From positions 1,277,509-1,341,508 of the forward strand of contig NZ_OCVX01000003.1 in NCBI RefSeq assembly GCF_900232995.1: a DNA stretch of 64,000 nt, given 5' to 3'. This DNA comes from Mycobacterium simulans. GTDB lineage: Bacteria; Actinomycetota; Actinomycetes; Mycobacteriales; Mycobacteriaceae. The stretch's first letter is position 1. The number at the start of each line of letters is the position of its first letter. The notes under the pieces were generated by a model. That model was not told the DNA's origin. It saw only the letters and a list, made by a program, of their open reading frames with translations, and did no database searches. The translations under genes and the position numbers were made by a program. Below are positions 1 to 10,403 of this stretch, in pieces.

Positions 1-529
1 GCACCATGGGCGACATCTGCTGGCCCATCTGGGCGGCTTGTGGGGCCAGCTGAACCACCTGCGGCACCGTCGCAGCAACGCGCGGCGACAGCTCAGCGAC
101 CTGCTGGCTCACCGCCTGGCCGACTTGCGATGCCACGCCTCCCGGGGTGCCCAGCAGTTGTGCGGCTGGCGCACCCAACGCTTGGGCGGCGTTGGCTGCG
201 AGGCCTCCCGCGGCGCTGGCTCCGAGCGTTTGGCCGGCCGACTCGAAGCCGTACTGCTTCAATGCCTCGCCCAGCGATTGGTCGGCTTTCGTATAGATGT
301 CAGCCGCCGTGGACATGCTGGTCGCCGTCCGCTTTAGCGCAGCTGTGACGCCGGGCAACCCGTCGGACACCAGCGATTCAATGCCCGGCATCGTCTCGTT
401 GATAGCTGCGGACACCGAATCCGTTCCAGTCGCTGTGATCGGGGCTGGAGCCGTCGGAAAGGCAAGATCGGCGAGCTTGCTCCCTGCCGCAATTAGGCGA
501 GCGGGATCGACGGCCAGTGGTTCAGCCAT
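1..529 (-). CDS. espJ: EspJ, ESX-1 secretion-associated protein (C-terminus cut by window edge)
   Basis: Partial gene: the ATG is at 529-527 and about 176 codons are present before the window edge. The start is preceded by a purine-rich AGAAGGGA site. The N-terminus (MAEPLAVDP) and the segment INETMPGIESLVSDGLPGV match my memory of M. tuberculosis EspJ (Rv3878). An ESX-type secretion signal YTKAD lies at residues 79-83, after a helical region, and the rest is Ala/Gln-rich. EspJ is an ESX-1-associated substrate of unknown biochemical activity. It is the last gene of the minus-strand ESX-1 run visible here, 99 bases downstream of eccD1. The identity is secure; the C-terminal tail cannot be assessed. 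Confidence 0.9.
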   Translation of the reverse strand, partial: MAEPLAVDPARLIAAGSKLADLAFPTAPAPITATGTDSVSAAINETMPGIESLVSDGLPGVTAALKRTATSMSTAADIYTKADQSLGEALKQYGFESAGQTLGASAAGGLAANAAQALGAPAAQLLGTPGGVASQVGQAVSQQVAELSPRVAATVPQVVQLAPQAAQMGQQMSPMV

Positions 530-628
530 CGCAAGATCCCTTCTGTACGTTACCCATCGAGCAAATTTTACCCGAGGTGACGGAACCCCAATTGCGGCAA
601 TTTTCTCGCGGTGAGGGGCGTCGGCAGG

Positions 629-2164
629 TCAGAATCGGATATTCCGGACCATGTCGTAGACACCGGTGATCCATAACAGCAGCGGAATAATCGAAGCGAC
701 CATAGCGCCGTCGACCAATTCCAGAAGCCGCTTCATCACCGGCGAAACGCGGCGCACCTGCGCCATCGCTCCGATGATCACCAGTGCAACCACGGCCACC
801 CCAAGGTAGATGGACAGCATCATCCATGCGTACTGCGGGTACCAGAAGGTGAGCTTGGCTGTCAGACCCGTCGGAATGACGACCGCCGCTGCCAGCAAGG
901 CCCATGCGCACCAACGTTCGGCGTAGAGCCGGGAGCGGAACCCGCAGATCACTGCGATCAGGCATGCCACCACCAAGCTGTGGATGAAGAAGTGGCCGCG
1001 TACCACCACGGCGATCGCACCGGCAGCCAGAATTAGCGTGCCGGCCGTCACGTACCCGATCAGCAGCTGCTTAGCCAGCTTGCTACGTTCGGTGAGGCGC
1101 GCCGCGGACGCCGGGACCGACGCGATAATGGCCTGCCAAGTCGGCGTCTCGTCGCTAGTGGCCTGGTCGGCCGCGACGGGATCCAGCAATTCCTCGTTGT
1201 CCACGGTTTCCCCCGGAACAGGAATCGGTGGCAAGGCGATCCGCGCTACGGCGACGGTCAGCTTGGCTGCATTCGTCACGATGAACAGACCGAATGCGAT
1301 CGCCCCGGCCGGTACCCAGTGTTGGTATCCGTAGCCATAGGCAATCGCGGAAATTATGGCCGCGATGATCGCGATCACGACAAACGATGCCAGCTCATGA
1401 CGCTTGCGAGGGCCGCCGCGTATTACCAGAGTTAACAGCAATACAGCGGTGGCGGCGGCGGCAAGCTGCGGCGCTCCCAACGAACTGACGTCGCGCGGTA
1501 GCGGGGTTGCCATTGCCGCCGCGGCGGCGATGAGTGGATATCCCGCCAGTAACAGACATTCGGAAAGATGCGAATTCTGGTAGAACCGTTTAGCCACGAA
1601 GCTGCCAACCAGTCCCGCGATTCCCGCGAGGCCTACCGCCAGTGGCCAGAACAGACTGCGCCCGGTCGTCCACCACGCCCACATCGCAACAGCGGTGATC
1701 GGCACGGTGAAGAAGGGGATCGCCACGGCGATAAAGCGATTCAGCGCCGCGCGATCGAACTCCGGCGATTCGTCGAGCACCGCGATCGCGTCGATGACGT
1801 CCTCGACCAGCGGTCGATATCGCTCAGTCCGGCTTGTCGATACCAGGGTCAGCAACGAACCGTCGACAACTCCGGCGTCGTCGAGTGATTGATCGAGCTT
1901 CAGGGGTGGCGATCCGGGCCGCGCGAATGTCCACACGCCCTGGGTGGCGAAGTCGAAGCCGGCGAGGATATCCACCGGGGTGTCTTCCAGTAGGTCGGCG
2001 AGCACCGCGACGGTCTCGTCGATGTAAGTCTCCATCGGCGCCGCCGCTGGCAGCACCAAGTCGGTCATCCGCTTACCGGTGAGGATCGTGACCCGAGTGG
2101 TTGCAGGTCTCGCGGGAGTTGTCCCCGCGGCGGTCGAGCCGGTAGCAACAGCAGGTGCGCTCAA
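629..2164 (-). CDS. eccD1: EccD1, ESX-1 membrane channel component
   Basis: 511 residues, the same length I recall for M. tuberculosis EccD1 (Rv3877). Residues about 20-110 form the ubiquitin-like cytoplasmic domain (TRVTILTGKRMTDLVLP, then DQSLDDAGVVDGSLLTLV). From about residue 130 to the end the protein is a series of roughly eleven hydrophobic helices ending in ITGVYDMVRNIRF. EccD lines the inner-membrane vestibule of type VII secretion machines. The start is a TTG at 2164-2162 whose bases overlap the TGA of espI, so translation is probably coupled. No ATG lies nearby that would preserve the conserved N-terminus. Confidence 0.96.
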   Translation of the reverse strand: MSAPAVATGSTAAGTTPARPATTRVTILTGKRMTDLVLPAAAPMETYIDETVAVLADLLEDTPVDILAGFDFATQGVWTFARPGSPPLKLDQSLDDAGVVDGSLLTLVSTSRTERYRPLVEDVIDAIAVLDESPEFDRAALNRFIAVAIPFFTVPITAVAMWAWWTTGRSLFWPLAVGLAGIAGLVGSFVAKRFYQNSHLSECLLLAGYPLIAAAAAMATPLPRDVSSLGAPQLAAAATAVLLLTLVIRGGPRKRHELASFVVIAIIAAIISAIAYGYGYQHWVPAGAIAFGLFIVTNAAKLTVAVARIALPPIPVPGETVDNEELLDPVAADQATSDETPTWQAIIASVPASAARLTERSKLAKQLLIGYVTAGTLILAAGAIAVVVRGHFFIHSLVVACLIAVICGFRSRLYAERWCAWALLAAAVVIPTGLTAKLTFWYPQYAWMMLSIYLGVAVVALVIIGAMAQVRRVSPVMKRLLELVDGAMVASIIPLLLWITGVYDMVRNIRF

Positions 2165-3837
2165 CGACGTCCAGCCCTTTCAAAATCGTCGGATAGAGCC
2201 GCGGCCAGCTCGAGCACCCGTCGTTTGTACAAGGGGTCGAGCAGGTCAAGCTGAATTTCGGTTCCGGCCGCAATGTGCTTGTCCCATGGCAACAGGACCA
2301 CCCGGCCTGGTTGAACCTGACGTTGGAACTGTCGCACCAACTGTTTCTCCGCAATGTTGGTTTCTCCGAGTGCGACATGGTTGATCACCACACAGGCGCG
2401 GTTCAGCAGATCCTGATAGCCGTTGTTACGCAACCAGTCCAGCGCGATCTCGGCTTGCCGGGCGCTGTCGACCGACACGTTGGTCACGATCACTATCGCG
2501 GACGCCGTTTCGAGCACGCCGAGTGTCACCGGGTCGAACAGGCCAGCCCCGCAGTCGGCTAAGACGAGGTTGTAGAACTTCGACACGGTATTTACTGTGC
2601 GACGCATGTCCTCGCCGCTGAGCCCGCGCTTCGCGGCGGTGTACTCGGCTGCGGGCAATATCTCGAGATTGGCCGAATTTACACTGGTGTGTGCGCGGAT
2701 GTCGTTGTAGTGCGATAACTCCTTGTCCGCCAACAGATCCGCGATAGACGAAGGCGAAGAGCGGCCGGTGCGTTCGGCGAGGTTTCCGGCACCCGGATCC
2801 GCGTCGAGCACCAGGATCCGGTCGCCCCGCACCTGCGCGAGTGTAGTGCCCAAAGTGACTGTCGTAGTGGTCTTTCCAGCGCCGCCTTTGAGACCCAAAA
2901 TTCCGATCTGATAGGAACCACGAGGCCTTCTGGCGATCCGCGTATGCAGGTCCAGTTCGTACTTCTCGTCGCGCGACAGGCCGAAGTTGATTCGAGTCAA
3001 CGTGTGGACCCAACGCCGCCAACCCCGCTTCGACACCAACTTGGCGGGCCGCTTGGTCGCCGGCGGCGGGCCTACCGGGGCGGGCGCGACCGGGGCTTGC
3101 GCCGAAATGCTGGCGGGCGGTGGCTGGGTTGGCGGCATGATCGGAGCGCGAGCCGCGGCGGCTTCCTCGGCGCGCCGTCTGGCACGGCGACCGACTATGA
3201 GATCGGGTGCCGAGTCGCCGGGAGGTATCGGCGCAGCACGCATGGGCTCGCCGGGCGGGGCGAGGTTGGGGTCACTTTGTTGCAACCAGGCGAACGAGGG
3301 AGCCGGTGCGCTGGGCGCCGAAGCGGCTGCATCGTCGTCGGTTTCGTCGCGATAACGATGACGGCGCGGGCGTCGCTGTTCTTGCGGAGGCTCGGGTACG
3401 GGTTCAGGTGGGTGCGCTGAGGGTTGCGAGGGCCCGCCGATCCGGACGCGGCGCGGTAACGGTCCAGGCGGCGCCGGCGGCGTTTGCGGCGATCCGTTCG
3501 ATGGCGCCGGTGGCGGTGGTGGGTTGGGCGGTTTGGGTCCTGCTGCGGCGGGCCCGGCGGTTGCCGTTGCGGCGGACGGCCATTCGGGTGGCGCCGGCGG
3601 CGGTTCGGGTGGCGCCGGCGGCGGTTCGGGTGGCGCCGGCGGAGGCTCTACGGGGGACGTCGGTGGATTAGCCGCGGTCGGCGGAACGGGTTGCGACCAG
3701 TCGATCGGCGGCGGAATCTCGCCATTGGGCTTAGCGGGTGGCGGATACGAATAACCCGCGTCGAAATCCTGCTCCGCATCCTCCGGAAGCTCCGCACCCT
3801 CGGTTGGCCGAAAGAGTTTGTCGTAATCGGCCGGCAT
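2161..3837 (-). CDS. espI: EspI, proline-rich P-loop ATPase of ESX-1
   Basis: 558 residues from the ATG at 3837 (MPADYDKLF), which has GGAGAGG about six bases upstream; the frame stays open to 3861 but that extension lacks a better site. Residues 1-265 are Pro/Ala-rich and low complexity. Residues 270-305 carry the conserved RGWRRWVHTLTRIN and DEKYELDLH segment. Residues 309-558 form a MinD/ParA-type ATPase with Walker A GLKGGAGKTT (315-324) and ADCGAGLFDP further on. In M. tuberculosis EspI has been linked to shutting down ESX-1 when ATP is low. As I recall the H37Rv protein is 666 residues, so the disordered linker is about 100 residues shorter here. A hairpin separates it from esxA. Confidence 0.94.
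   Translation of the reverse strand: MPADYDKLFRPTEGAELPEDAEQDFDAGYSYPPPAKPNGEIPPPIDWSQPVPPTAANPPTSPVEPPPAPPEPPPAPPEPPPAPPEWPSAATATAGPAAAGPKPPNPPPPPAPSNGSPQTPPAPPGPLPRRVRIGGPSQPSAHPPEPVPEPPQEQRRPRRHRYRDETDDDAAASAPSAPAPSFAWLQQSDPNLAPPGEPMRAAPIPPGDSAPDLIVGRRARRRAEEAAAARAPIMPPTQPPPASISAQAPVAPAPVGPPPATKRPAKLVSKRGWRRWVHTLTRINFGLSRDEKYELDLHTRIARRPRGSYQIGILGLKGGAGKTTTTVTLGTTLAQVRGDRILVLDADPGAGNLAERTGRSSPSSIADLLADKELSHYNDIRAHTSVNSANLEILPAAEYTAAKRGLSGEDMRRTVNTVSKFYNLVLADCGAGLFDPVTLGVLETASAIVIVTNVSVDSARQAEIALDWLRNNGYQDLLNRACVVINHVALGETNIAEKQLVRQFQRQVQPGRVVLLPWDKHIAAGTEIQLDLLDPLYKRRVLELAAALSDDFERAGRR
3583..3645 (-). repeat. Three 21-base tandem repeats inside espI
   Basis: Three consecutive 21-base units beginning TTCGGGTGGCGCCGG on the plus strand (3583-3603, 3604-3624, 3625-3645). 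The first two are identical and the third differs by one base. Read on the coding strand they encode PPAPPEP-type heptads in the proline-rich linker. The repeats keep frame, so copy-number change would lengthen or shorten the linker by seven residues at a time. Confidence 0.9.
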
Positions 3838-3870
3838 CAGAACCTCTCCGACGTGCGTCAATAGAACAAA

Positions 3871-3921
3871 GCACGAGAAGGGGCGAGATCCCCGAGGGGT
3901 CGAACTCGCCCGATCTCGTGC
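3871..3921 (-). terminator. Hairpin between esxA and espI (terminator or attenuator)
   Basis: GCACGAGA (3871-3878) pairs perfectly with TCTCGTGC (3914-3921), and the inner arms GGGCGAG (3881-3887) and CTCGCCC (3905-3911) extend the stem, with a further CCCC/GGGG core. In the direction of esxA transcription the stem is followed by TTTGTTCTAT, a weak U-tract. This fits a partial terminator that would make esxBA transcripts more abundant than espI-eccD1, or an mRNA-stabilising 3' stem-loop. The structure is seen; the function is inferred. Confidence 0.65.
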
Positions 3922-3951
3922 TTCGGTATTCTACGCGAACGCCGGATCGGC

Positions 3952-4272
<321 letters not shown>

Positions 4273-4575
4273 TTAGAAGCCCATTTGCGAGGACAGCGCC
4301 TGCTGCTGCTCCTCGTCGGCCTTCGAGTACTGGACGCCGGCCTGACGGATATTCGTCGAGATCTCGTCGAGTTCCGCCTTTTGCTTGTTGGCCGCCTCTT
4401 GGAAGCGCACCACCGCGGCCTGGGCCGCCTGACCTGCCGCGCCCTGCCACTGACTTTGCAGCGTCGCCGCGGTCGACTCGACCTGGTCGATCTGGGTCTT
4501 CAGGTCGCCCGAGATCCGCTCGAAGTTACCTGCCTCCTGCGCGAGGGTAGCGGCATCGGTCTTCATCTCTGCCAT
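4273..4575 (-). CDS. esxB: EsxB (CFP-10), EsxA partner and secretion-signal carrier
   Basis: 100 residues, a WXG100 protein with the turn SQWQGAAG near residue 43. The C-terminal export signal YSKAD lies at 83-87, and the tail ends SSQMGF, the segment that contacts the third ATPase domain of EccC (EccCb1). EsxB chaperones EsxA and targets the pair to the ESX-1 ATPase. A purine-rich AGAGAAAG lies upstream of the ATG. Differences from M. tuberculosis CFP-10 as I recall it are few and conservative, mostly near residues 37-50. Confidence 0.99.
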   Translation of the reverse strand: MAEMKTDAATLAQEAGNFERISGDLKTQIDQVESTAATLQSQWQGAAGQAAQAAVVRFQEAANKQKAELDEISTNIRQAGVQYSKADEEQQQALSSQMGF

Positions 4576-4663
4576 GCTGGACTACTTTCTCTCTTTCTAT
4601 TCCTCGCCAAATTCTGGCAAGTCTTCCGGCCCCGGTGGCCGGGAAGTCTGTTGTTGTGGGCGC

Positions 4664-5770
4664 TCACCAGTCGTCGTCGTCGTCCCACTCTTCTTCCTCG
4701 TGTTCGTCGCGCTCCTGGACGAGCGGCGTCGGCGCCGCCAGCCCTGGTCTGGATGAACCGCCAGAGCCCGCGCCCTGGCCCATTGCGCCGGCACCCACTG
4801 GGGCGGCGCCGCCCGTTGCCGACGACCCGGCAGCTGCCGCCGGCATTACCGCAGCAGTGGCAGGCTTGTCGATGAGCCCGGTCATCAGCGGCGTTCGGGC
4901 CAGCGTCCCGCCGGCGCCCGGCAGGGCTTCCCCGCGCAGTAGTCCCGCGCCGGTGCTGGGGCCCGAGCCGCCCGCCAACGGATGGTTGGACAGCGGACTC
5001 GTGCCGAGCAGACCCATCTGGGCGCCCTCGTCCTCGCCCACCCCGCTGCCGGGACCGCTTGCGCTGCTGCCCATTTGGCTGAACATCGAGGTCGCCTGCT
5101 GCATCGGCTGAGTCAGCTGCTGCATTGGGCCGCTCATCTCCGCGACTTGCCCAGCCGTCGCCTGGAGTTGGTCTGTGGGAACGCCGGTGACCCGGGACGT
5201 CATCCCCAGGATCGGGTTCGACGACATGCTCTGGCTTGTCCCTGGATCCAGGATGGACGCCATCGGTTCAAGCTTTTCGAACAGCGTGTTGGCCAGGGTC
5301 TCGGCCTGGTACACGTCCATCGCTACTGCGGCCTGGGTCCACATGCGGATGAAATAGTCCATCTCGTTGAACGCGATCGGGACGGTGTTGATACCGAAGA
5401 AGTTGGTCGCCACCAGGACCGCGGTGGTGATGTGATTGGCTGCGATCTCGGCCAGAGACGGAGTCGTCTCCATCGCTTGTGTGTAAGCGGCGGCCTGCGC
5501 CGTTGCCTGCATTCCGCGTGTCTTGGCCTGCGTCGACGCGGTCTGCAACCAGGTCACCATCGGTAGTGCGGCGGCAATCGCCTTATCGCTGCTTCCTCCG
5601 GTCCACGCCTCGCCCAGAGAGTTCAGGCGGGCTGTCAGCTCGACGGCTTGAGCGTCGAGGGCCGCCGCCAGTGCCGCCCAACCGGTGGCTGCGGCCAGCA
5701 TCGGGGCCGGACCCGCGCCGGCCATTAGCCGTGCGGTGTTGAGCTCCGGCGGCATTGCGTGCCACAGCAT
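4664..5770 (-). CDS. ppe68: PPE68, ESX-1 PPE-family protein
   Basis: 368 residues, the length I recall for M. tuberculosis PPE68. The PPE domain occupies about residues 1-175: [15 protein letters not shown] at the start and the WTGGSSDKA WxG-type turn near residue 57. The remainder is Gly/Ala/Met-rich and ends in a very acidic tail ([16 protein letters not shown]). PPE68 pairs with PE35, is held by the EspG1 chaperone, and associates with the cell wall, where it binds EsxA-type proteins. It lies between PE35 (39-base gap) and esxB (88-base gap containing a GC-rich inverted repeat around 4627-4650). Identity is secure. Confidence 0.97.
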   Translation of the reverse strand: MLWHAMPPELNTARLMAGAGPAPMLAAATGWAALAAALDAQAVELTARLNSLGEAWTGGSSDKAIAAALPMVTWLQTASTQAKTRGMQATAQAAAYTQAMETTPSLAEIAANHITTAVLVATNFFGINTVPIAFNEMDYFIRMWTQAAVAMDVYQAETLANTLFEKLEPMASILDPGTSQSMSSNPILGMTSRVTGVPTDQLQATAGQVAEMSGPMQQLTQPMQQATSMFSQMGSSASGPGSGVGEDEGAQMGLLGTSPLSNHPLAGGSGPSTGAGLLRGEALPGAGGTLARTPLMTGLIDKPATAAVMPAAAAGSSATGGAAPVGAGAMGQGAGSGGSSRPGLAAPTPLVQERDEHEEEEWDDDDDW

Positions 5771-5809
5771 GGTGATCGCTCCCCTGCGGTGTGTCGGATG
5801 GGTGGACTG

Positions 5810-6106
5810 CTAGACGATGACTGCGGCAGCGCAGTCGTCGACTTCGGAATAGGTGCGGGCAATCTGGTGGACCACTTCGCCGGCCCGGTACAGCTCGTGT
5901 TGAGCCGAGGAGTTCGAAGCCAGCGCCTGGACGCCGTCGGATGCGAACGCCGTCGCCGCCTGCGCCGAGACCTCGTCGGCCCCTGCGGGGACCAGTCCCG
6001 TCACCGACGTCAACGCCGCGGCGCCGGCCTCGGCACCACCGAGCGCGTTTTCGCTCAGTTGGGTGCCGATGTCGGCAGCGGCCGCATCGTATGACATTTC
6101 GTCCAT
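5810..6106 (-). CDS. pe35: PE35, ESX-1 PE-family protein
   Basis: 98 residues consisting only of a PE domain. The secretion signal YSEVD lies at residues 86-90 and the segment SVTGLVPAGADEVSAQAAT is typical of the family. The start at 6106 is preceded by AAAGGAGA; a second ATG lies three codons in. PE35 heterodimerises with PPE68 and heads the PE35-PPE68-esxB-esxA unit, transcribed from the 135-base gap behind eccCb1. The N-terminus (MDEMSYD) differs from the M. tuberculosis MEKMSHD but is in register. Confidence 0.96.
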   Translation of the reverse strand: MDEMSYDAAAADIGTQLSENALGGAEAGAAALTSVTGLVPAGADEVSAQAATAFASDGVQALASNSSAQHELYRAGEVVHQIARTYSEVDDCAAAVIV

Positions 6107-6241
6107 TTGCTTACTTGTTCTCCTTTTATTTATGTCCCGGACACAAACCGCTCGGTCATAGCCGGAAACAACTGCCGGACAGTGCTTCCGGGGCTCAATT
6201 CGCTGAGCTTCCGGGCTCTGCGCCGGTGCGATGAAATAATC
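6107..6241 (-). promoter_or_regulatory. Probable promoter region of PE35-PPE68-esxBA
   Basis: 135 bases between the eccCb1 stop and the PE35 start, the largest gap inside the ESX-1 run from eccA1 to espI. It is AT-richer near the PE35 start (TTATTT and ATAAATAAAAGG stretches). A separate start of transcription for the esxBA unit is known in M. tuberculosis; I cannot assign -10 and -35 elements with confidence here. Confidence 0.45.
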
Positions 6242-8020
6242 CTAACCGGGGGTTGGGGGTGCTGCGAACACTTCTTCTGGAGGCTCTATGTAAGGGGCTT
6301 GGATGACCTCCTTGCCGTCCGGTGAGACCAAAAACGCCTGGCCAGGAGGCCGCCGCTTGACCTTGAACTCGCTGGATGGGAATTCCTGCTTCTCGCCGGA
6401 AAGGAACATTGTCGGAGCGCCGGACCCGAATGCTGCGCCGACGAACTTGTCCATCGTCGCCTTGTACGCCTGGCTCATCTGACAGGTCACAATGATGTGC
6501 AACCCGATATCTGGCGCGGCCGGTAATAGCGGCGCCAGCGCCGCCATTGGTGGCATCCCACCGGCCGCGCCGACAATCATGTGCCAATCGTCGACCAGGA
6601 GCACAATGTCGAATCCGCTCCACCAAGAACGCGAGCGCAGTTGTGCCGTCGTGAGGTCGGTCGGCGGCAACCGCTTCTTCAAGTTGACAGCCAGCGCTTG
6701 GATGGCCTCGTCCAGACTGGCACTGTTGCGGTTGATCGCGCCGGCGGCGAGCAGGTGGGTGTCGGGCACCGCATCGAGCAAGCCCGAGCGGTAGTCGGCG
6801 AGCATGAACCGCACCTGGTCGGGACTATTGCGGGCACAGATCGCACGCGCGATTGCGTGGGCGATGGTCGTTTTCCCCGACTTGGCCGCACCGAATATCA
6901 ACAGGTGCGGATTGGAATGCATGTGGCTGTAGGCCGGGGTCATGTCCGTCTCGCGCAGTCCGATCGGGATCTCCCACCGGGTGCGGTAGTCGGATTCGGG
7001 GCCCGGAGGGCTCGGGTCGAGTTCGTACAAGTGGATGCGATCCGGCAGCACCCGGACCGGCGGCGCCTTCTCGGTGTGCTGAGCCGCGATCTGGGTCACT
7101 CCCGCAGTGATCGCCTCCACCAGGTTCTCGGTGCTGTGCACGCTGTCAAACCTGGGCACACCAATCATCAAGTGGTGCTTCTCCATTGACACCGCGCGAC
7201 CCGGACGATTCGCCGGAATCTCGCGAGTAATGCGGTCGATCTGGGTTTCGTTGACGTCGCCGAGCCGGAACTCGATCTTGGTGCCGAGATAGTCGCGCAC
7301 CCGCGACTTCAGTTCCGTCCAACGCGGCGTGGCGATGATGACGTGAACGCCGAACGCGAGCCCCTGAGTCGCCAGATCCTGGACTTGTGCTTCGAGGTCG
7401 GGGAACTCACCGACAAAGCCTGGCCACCCGTCGATGATCAGAAACACGTCGCCGTATGGATCGGCCGCTACGGGTTGGTTGGGATCCTCGCGCAGCTGCC
7501 GATACATCGCCATCGACCCCACCCGGTGTTCCTTGAATATCGTTTCTCTTTGCCGCATAACGGCTTGCATCTCGGCGATCACGCGGTTGACCTTGTCGGG
7601 CTCCGACCGGTTGGCCACCCCGCCGACGTGCGGCAGGTGTTCCAGATAGATCAGACCGCCGCCACCGAGGTCGATGCAGTAGAACTGCACATTGCGCGGT
7701 GAGTGCGTGGCGGCGGCCGACATGACCATTGTTTGCAGCAGTGTCGACTTACCGGTCTGCGGTGCTCCGCCGATTCCGATGTTGCCGCCCGCCCCGGAAA
7801 CGTCGACGCCCCATGTCTCCTGGAGATGCCGACGCGGCTCATCCATGATCCCCAGCGCAAATCGCAATGGTTTTCGCAGCGTGTCGCGCGCGACCAGCTG
7901 ATCGAGTGGCGTCGGATTGGTCAGCGGCGGCAGCCACATCTTGTATGCACGCGATTCAGCCGTGCTGAGCTGGTCCAGTACCACCTCGCGCAGTGCGCGT
8001 GTCTCCTGCGCAGAAGTCAT
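6242..8020 (-). CDS. eccCb1: EccCb1, FtsK/SpoIIIE-type ESX-1 ATPase (second and third ATPase domains)
   Basis: 592 residues. Two P-loop domains are visible: Walker [11 protein letters not shown] at 84-93 with FLIIDGWPG near 193-201, and Walker [10 protein letters not shown] at 377-385 with VLLVDDWHM further on. The C-terminal domain recognises the EsxB tail, and the protein works with membrane-bound EccCa1 as the split EccC motor of ESX-1. The ATG has AAGGAGGAG upstream. It lies 49 bases downstream of eccCa1. The length is within one residue of what I recall for Rv3871. Confidence 0.98.
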   Translation of the reverse strand: MTSAQETRALREVVLDQLSTAESRAYKMWLPPLTNPTPLDQLVARDTLRKPLRFALGIMDEPRRHLQETWGVDVSGAGGNIGIGGAPQTGKSTLLQTMVMSAAATHSPRNVQFYCIDLGGGGLIYLEHLPHVGGVANRSEPDKVNRVIAEMQAVMRQRETIFKEHRVGSMAMYRQLREDPNQPVAADPYGDVFLIIDGWPGFVGEFPDLEAQVQDLATQGLAFGVHVIIATPRWTELKSRVRDYLGTKIEFRLGDVNETQIDRITREIPANRPGRAVSMEKHHLMIGVPRFDSVHSTENLVEAITAGVTQIAAQHTEKAPPVRVLPDRIHLYELDPSPPGPESDYRTRWEIPIGLRETDMTPAYSHMHSNPHLLIFGAAKSGKTTIAHAIARAICARNSPDQVRFMLADYRSGLLDAVPDTHLLAAGAINRNSASLDEAIQALAVNLKKRLPPTDLTTAQLRSRSWWSGFDIVLLVDDWHMIVGAAGGMPPMAALAPLLPAAPDIGLHIIVTCQMSQAYKATMDKFVGAAFGSGAPTMFLSGEKQEFPSSEFKVKRRPPGQAFLVSPDGKEVIQAPYIEPPEEVFAAPPTPG

Positions 8021-8069
8021 TGGCGCCGCTCCTCCTTATCGCTTCGGTCTGCATCGTCGCCGGCGCGGG

Positions 8070-10403
8070 TCATCGTGTGAACGCTCCCCCGCGAGCGGGA
8101 GACGCTCCCACCTCCATCGCCGGAGCCTCCTCGGTGGCCGTCGCCTCCTCCATCACCGGAGCCTCCTCGATCGCGGTCGGAGCATCCATGACGGGCGCCG
8201 CGGTGAACTTGCGGATCCGCACGGCCTGCTTGGCGGCCTGCCGGCTGGGCCCGGTTCCGTCGCCGTTGGTTTCGACCCCTGCCGGCGGAACGTATGGGCC
8301 ACTGATATAGAAGGTGCTGAACTTAACCGGGTCTTCCATGCCGACCCGGAGAAACCCAACACCACTTTCCTTGTTCGTGATGTACTGCGCTTCCGGCGTT
8401 CCGATGACTGCCTTGGACTCGTGAGAGCTGGTGGTACGCAAGGCAATACGGTACGTGAGGTTAGGCTCGAGCTTGTCGATGCGAACCCCGCCGGTTTGCA
8501 GCGACTGGGTCGCCAGCAGCAGATGCACGCGCAGTGATCGTCCGACACGGCAGATCCGGTCGAATAGCCCGATGAAGTCCGGGTGACTTTGCAGCAGTTC
8601 CGCGAACTCATCGACGACCACGAAAAGCGTAGGCAGTGGCGGTAAATCGGCGCCACGCTCTCGATACTTCTCGTACTCGGCCACGCCGGAAAGCGCGCCG
8701 GCGGCGCCGACCTTCATCCCGGCCTGGCGCAGGATCGTCTGACGGCGGTCGAGTTCGCCGGTCAGCACCTCACCCATGCGGCTGACCAACTCGGCTTCCT
8801 CGGCCATATTGGTCACGACGGCCGCCGTGTGCGGAAGCTTTTCCATCCCAAGGAATGTCGAGCCACCCTTGAAGTCGGTCAGCAGCAGGTTCACTTGGTC
8901 GGGGTGGGTCATGGCCACCAACGATAGGATCAAGGTGCGCAGAAATTCGGACTTCCCGGACCCGGTGGTACCGATGAGCATGCCGTGCGGTCCGGCGCCG
9001 AATTCCGCGCCTTCCTTGATATCCAGGTACATGACATTGCCGGTCTTGAGCTCGTGGCCGAACGGAATCTTGAGCCGGTCCCGGTCGGTGTCGGTGTACA
9101 TCCGCCAACGCGAGGGAGTTATCTCCTCCACCGTCTTGGCTCCGACCAGTTGGTGCCATTCGCTGGCCACCTTCTTCTGGACGCGTTGCGTCTTGTCCAG
9201 GATGGTGCCCGTGATAGACCATCCCGCCAGCTTTCGGGCAAGTCGAGTCGCGGCTTGCGGCGTCATGCTATCGGTGGTCGATGTCACCAGGCGGAACTGC
9301 TGGCCGGGCAGCCGGTCATCGGCGGTACCGTCCTCGTCGACCCTGATGCGATACGCCGAGCCGCGGTGGTTGCCAAGGGTGATCACCGTGACCCCGGCCC
9401 TGCCGTCCGGCGGAAATCCTGCCTTGCCGCCGGTGAGGTCTACGACGACGACATAAGGACCGGTGGGCAACGTGTCGGGTGCGTGCGGTCCGCGCGCTGC
9501 CAAATCGGCCAAACCGTCCGGGCGGGTGTAGATCATCCGGACCGCCCCGGCGGCATCCGTGTCGGTCTGATGCTGAACGTGCGGAAGCCATTTCAGCCAG
9601 GACCAGTCGGGATCCTCGGGGTCTTCGGTGAGCACTCGGATCTGCAGCAGATCCGGCGGATGGAAAACCGCCAGATGGCAGATCATCGCGGCGAGCAACC
9701 GGTCCGCCCCCGGACGGGCGCCGCCGATGGCGATCGTTGGAAATGTGCGCAGCTGCAACAGCTTCGGGCAGTCGTGGATCAGCCCGTGGGTACGCAGGAA
9801 CTTGACCACCCACATGTGGCTGACCGGCTCCAGATAGGGCTGAGGCGCCGCGGTCGCCGCCGCCAATTCCCCGCCGACGGCCGGTTTCAGTAACCGATCC
9901 ACCGCGGGCTGGTCGCCGATACCGATACGGGTGGCAGCGTAGAAATCGCTGTTGGCCGGTCGAGACCACTGCTGTTGGGTGCCGACGATCGACAACAGAT
10001 CATCTGGATGGGGCGCGTGGTAGGAGAAGAACGCCACCTGAGAGCTGGCCGAGGACGTCACTCGCGAGCGTAGTCCGGCCAGATAGCGCAGGTATTCCTT
10101 TCGGTCGGCGTTGATTTCGGGCACCTTCTTGCCGCCGCCGCCGGTGCCGCCGGCCATGCCGCCGACCATCATCATGACCATCATTAGCGGCATCATCAGC
10201 ATGTAGGGCGACAACTGCTTGCCGCCGGCGAACATGATGGCGATCATGCCGAGCATGCATCCGCCCATGACATAGGGAAGGGCCTTCTGGACGCCCGACG
10301 GCGGGATGTCGATGCCGAGGTCATCCGGTGGGGTGAGGCTGATCTCGCCAGGGGTCAGCCGCGGGCCGCGAGTGATGGTCGGGGTGAACTTCTTGGTAGT
10401 CAT
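8070..10403 (-). CDS. eccCa1: EccCa1, membrane-anchored ESX-1 ATPase
   Basis: 777 residues. Two transmembrane helices lie at about 40-60 and 65-86, followed by a DUF domain and an FtsK-type ATPase domain with Walker [10 protein letters not shown] (478-486) and Walker B VVVDEF (595-600). This is the motor subunit closest to the channel. From about residue 737 it carries an Ala/Glu/Pro-rich tail with repeated EEAP/EEAT units that is about 30 residues longer than the M. tuberculosis protein as I recall it (747). Its ATG overlaps the eccB1 stop by four bases (ATGA), so the two are translationally coupled. Confidence 0.97.
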   Translation of the reverse strand: MTTKKFTPTITRGPRLTPGEISLTPPDDLGIDIPPSGVQKALPYVMGGCMLGMIAIMFAGGKQLSPYMLMMPLMMVMMMVGGMAGGTGGGGKKVPEINADRKEYLRYLAGLRSRVTSSASSQVAFFSYHAPHPDDLLSIVGTQQQWSRPANSDFYAATRIGIGDQPAVDRLLKPAVGGELAAATAAPQPYLEPVSHMWVVKFLRTHGLIHDCPKLLQLRTFPTIAIGGARPGADRLLAAMICHLAVFHPPDLLQIRVLTEDPEDPDWSWLKWLPHVQHQTDTDAAGAVRMIYTRPDGLADLAARGPHAPDTLPTGPYVVVVDLTGGKAGFPPDGRAGVTVITLGNHRGSAYRIRVDEDGTADDRLPGQQFRLVTSTTDSMTPQAATRLARKLAGWSITGTILDKTQRVQKKVASEWHQLVGAKTVEEITPSRWRMYTDTDRDRLKIPFGHELKTGNVMYLDIKEGAEFGAGPHGMLIGTTGSGKSEFLRTLILSLVAMTHPDQVNLLLTDFKGGSTFLGMEKLPHTAAVVTNMAEEAELVSRMGEVLTGELDRRQTILRQAGMKVGAAGALSGVAEYEKYRERGADLPPLPTLFVVVDEFAELLQSHPDFIGLFDRICRVGRSLRVHLLLATQSLQTGGVRIDKLEPNLTYRIALRTTSSHESKAVIGTPEAQYITNKESGVGFLRVGMEDPVKFSTFYISGPYVPPAGVETNGDGTGPSRQAAKQAVRIRKFTAAPVMDAPTAIEEAPVMEEATATEEAPAMEVGASPARGGAFTR

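Noticed and set aside
522..965. A 147-codon open frame on the minus strand overlapping the eccD1 3' end
   Set aside because: It is a different-frame shadow of eccD1 with Arg/Gly-rich composition; eccD1 is unambiguous.
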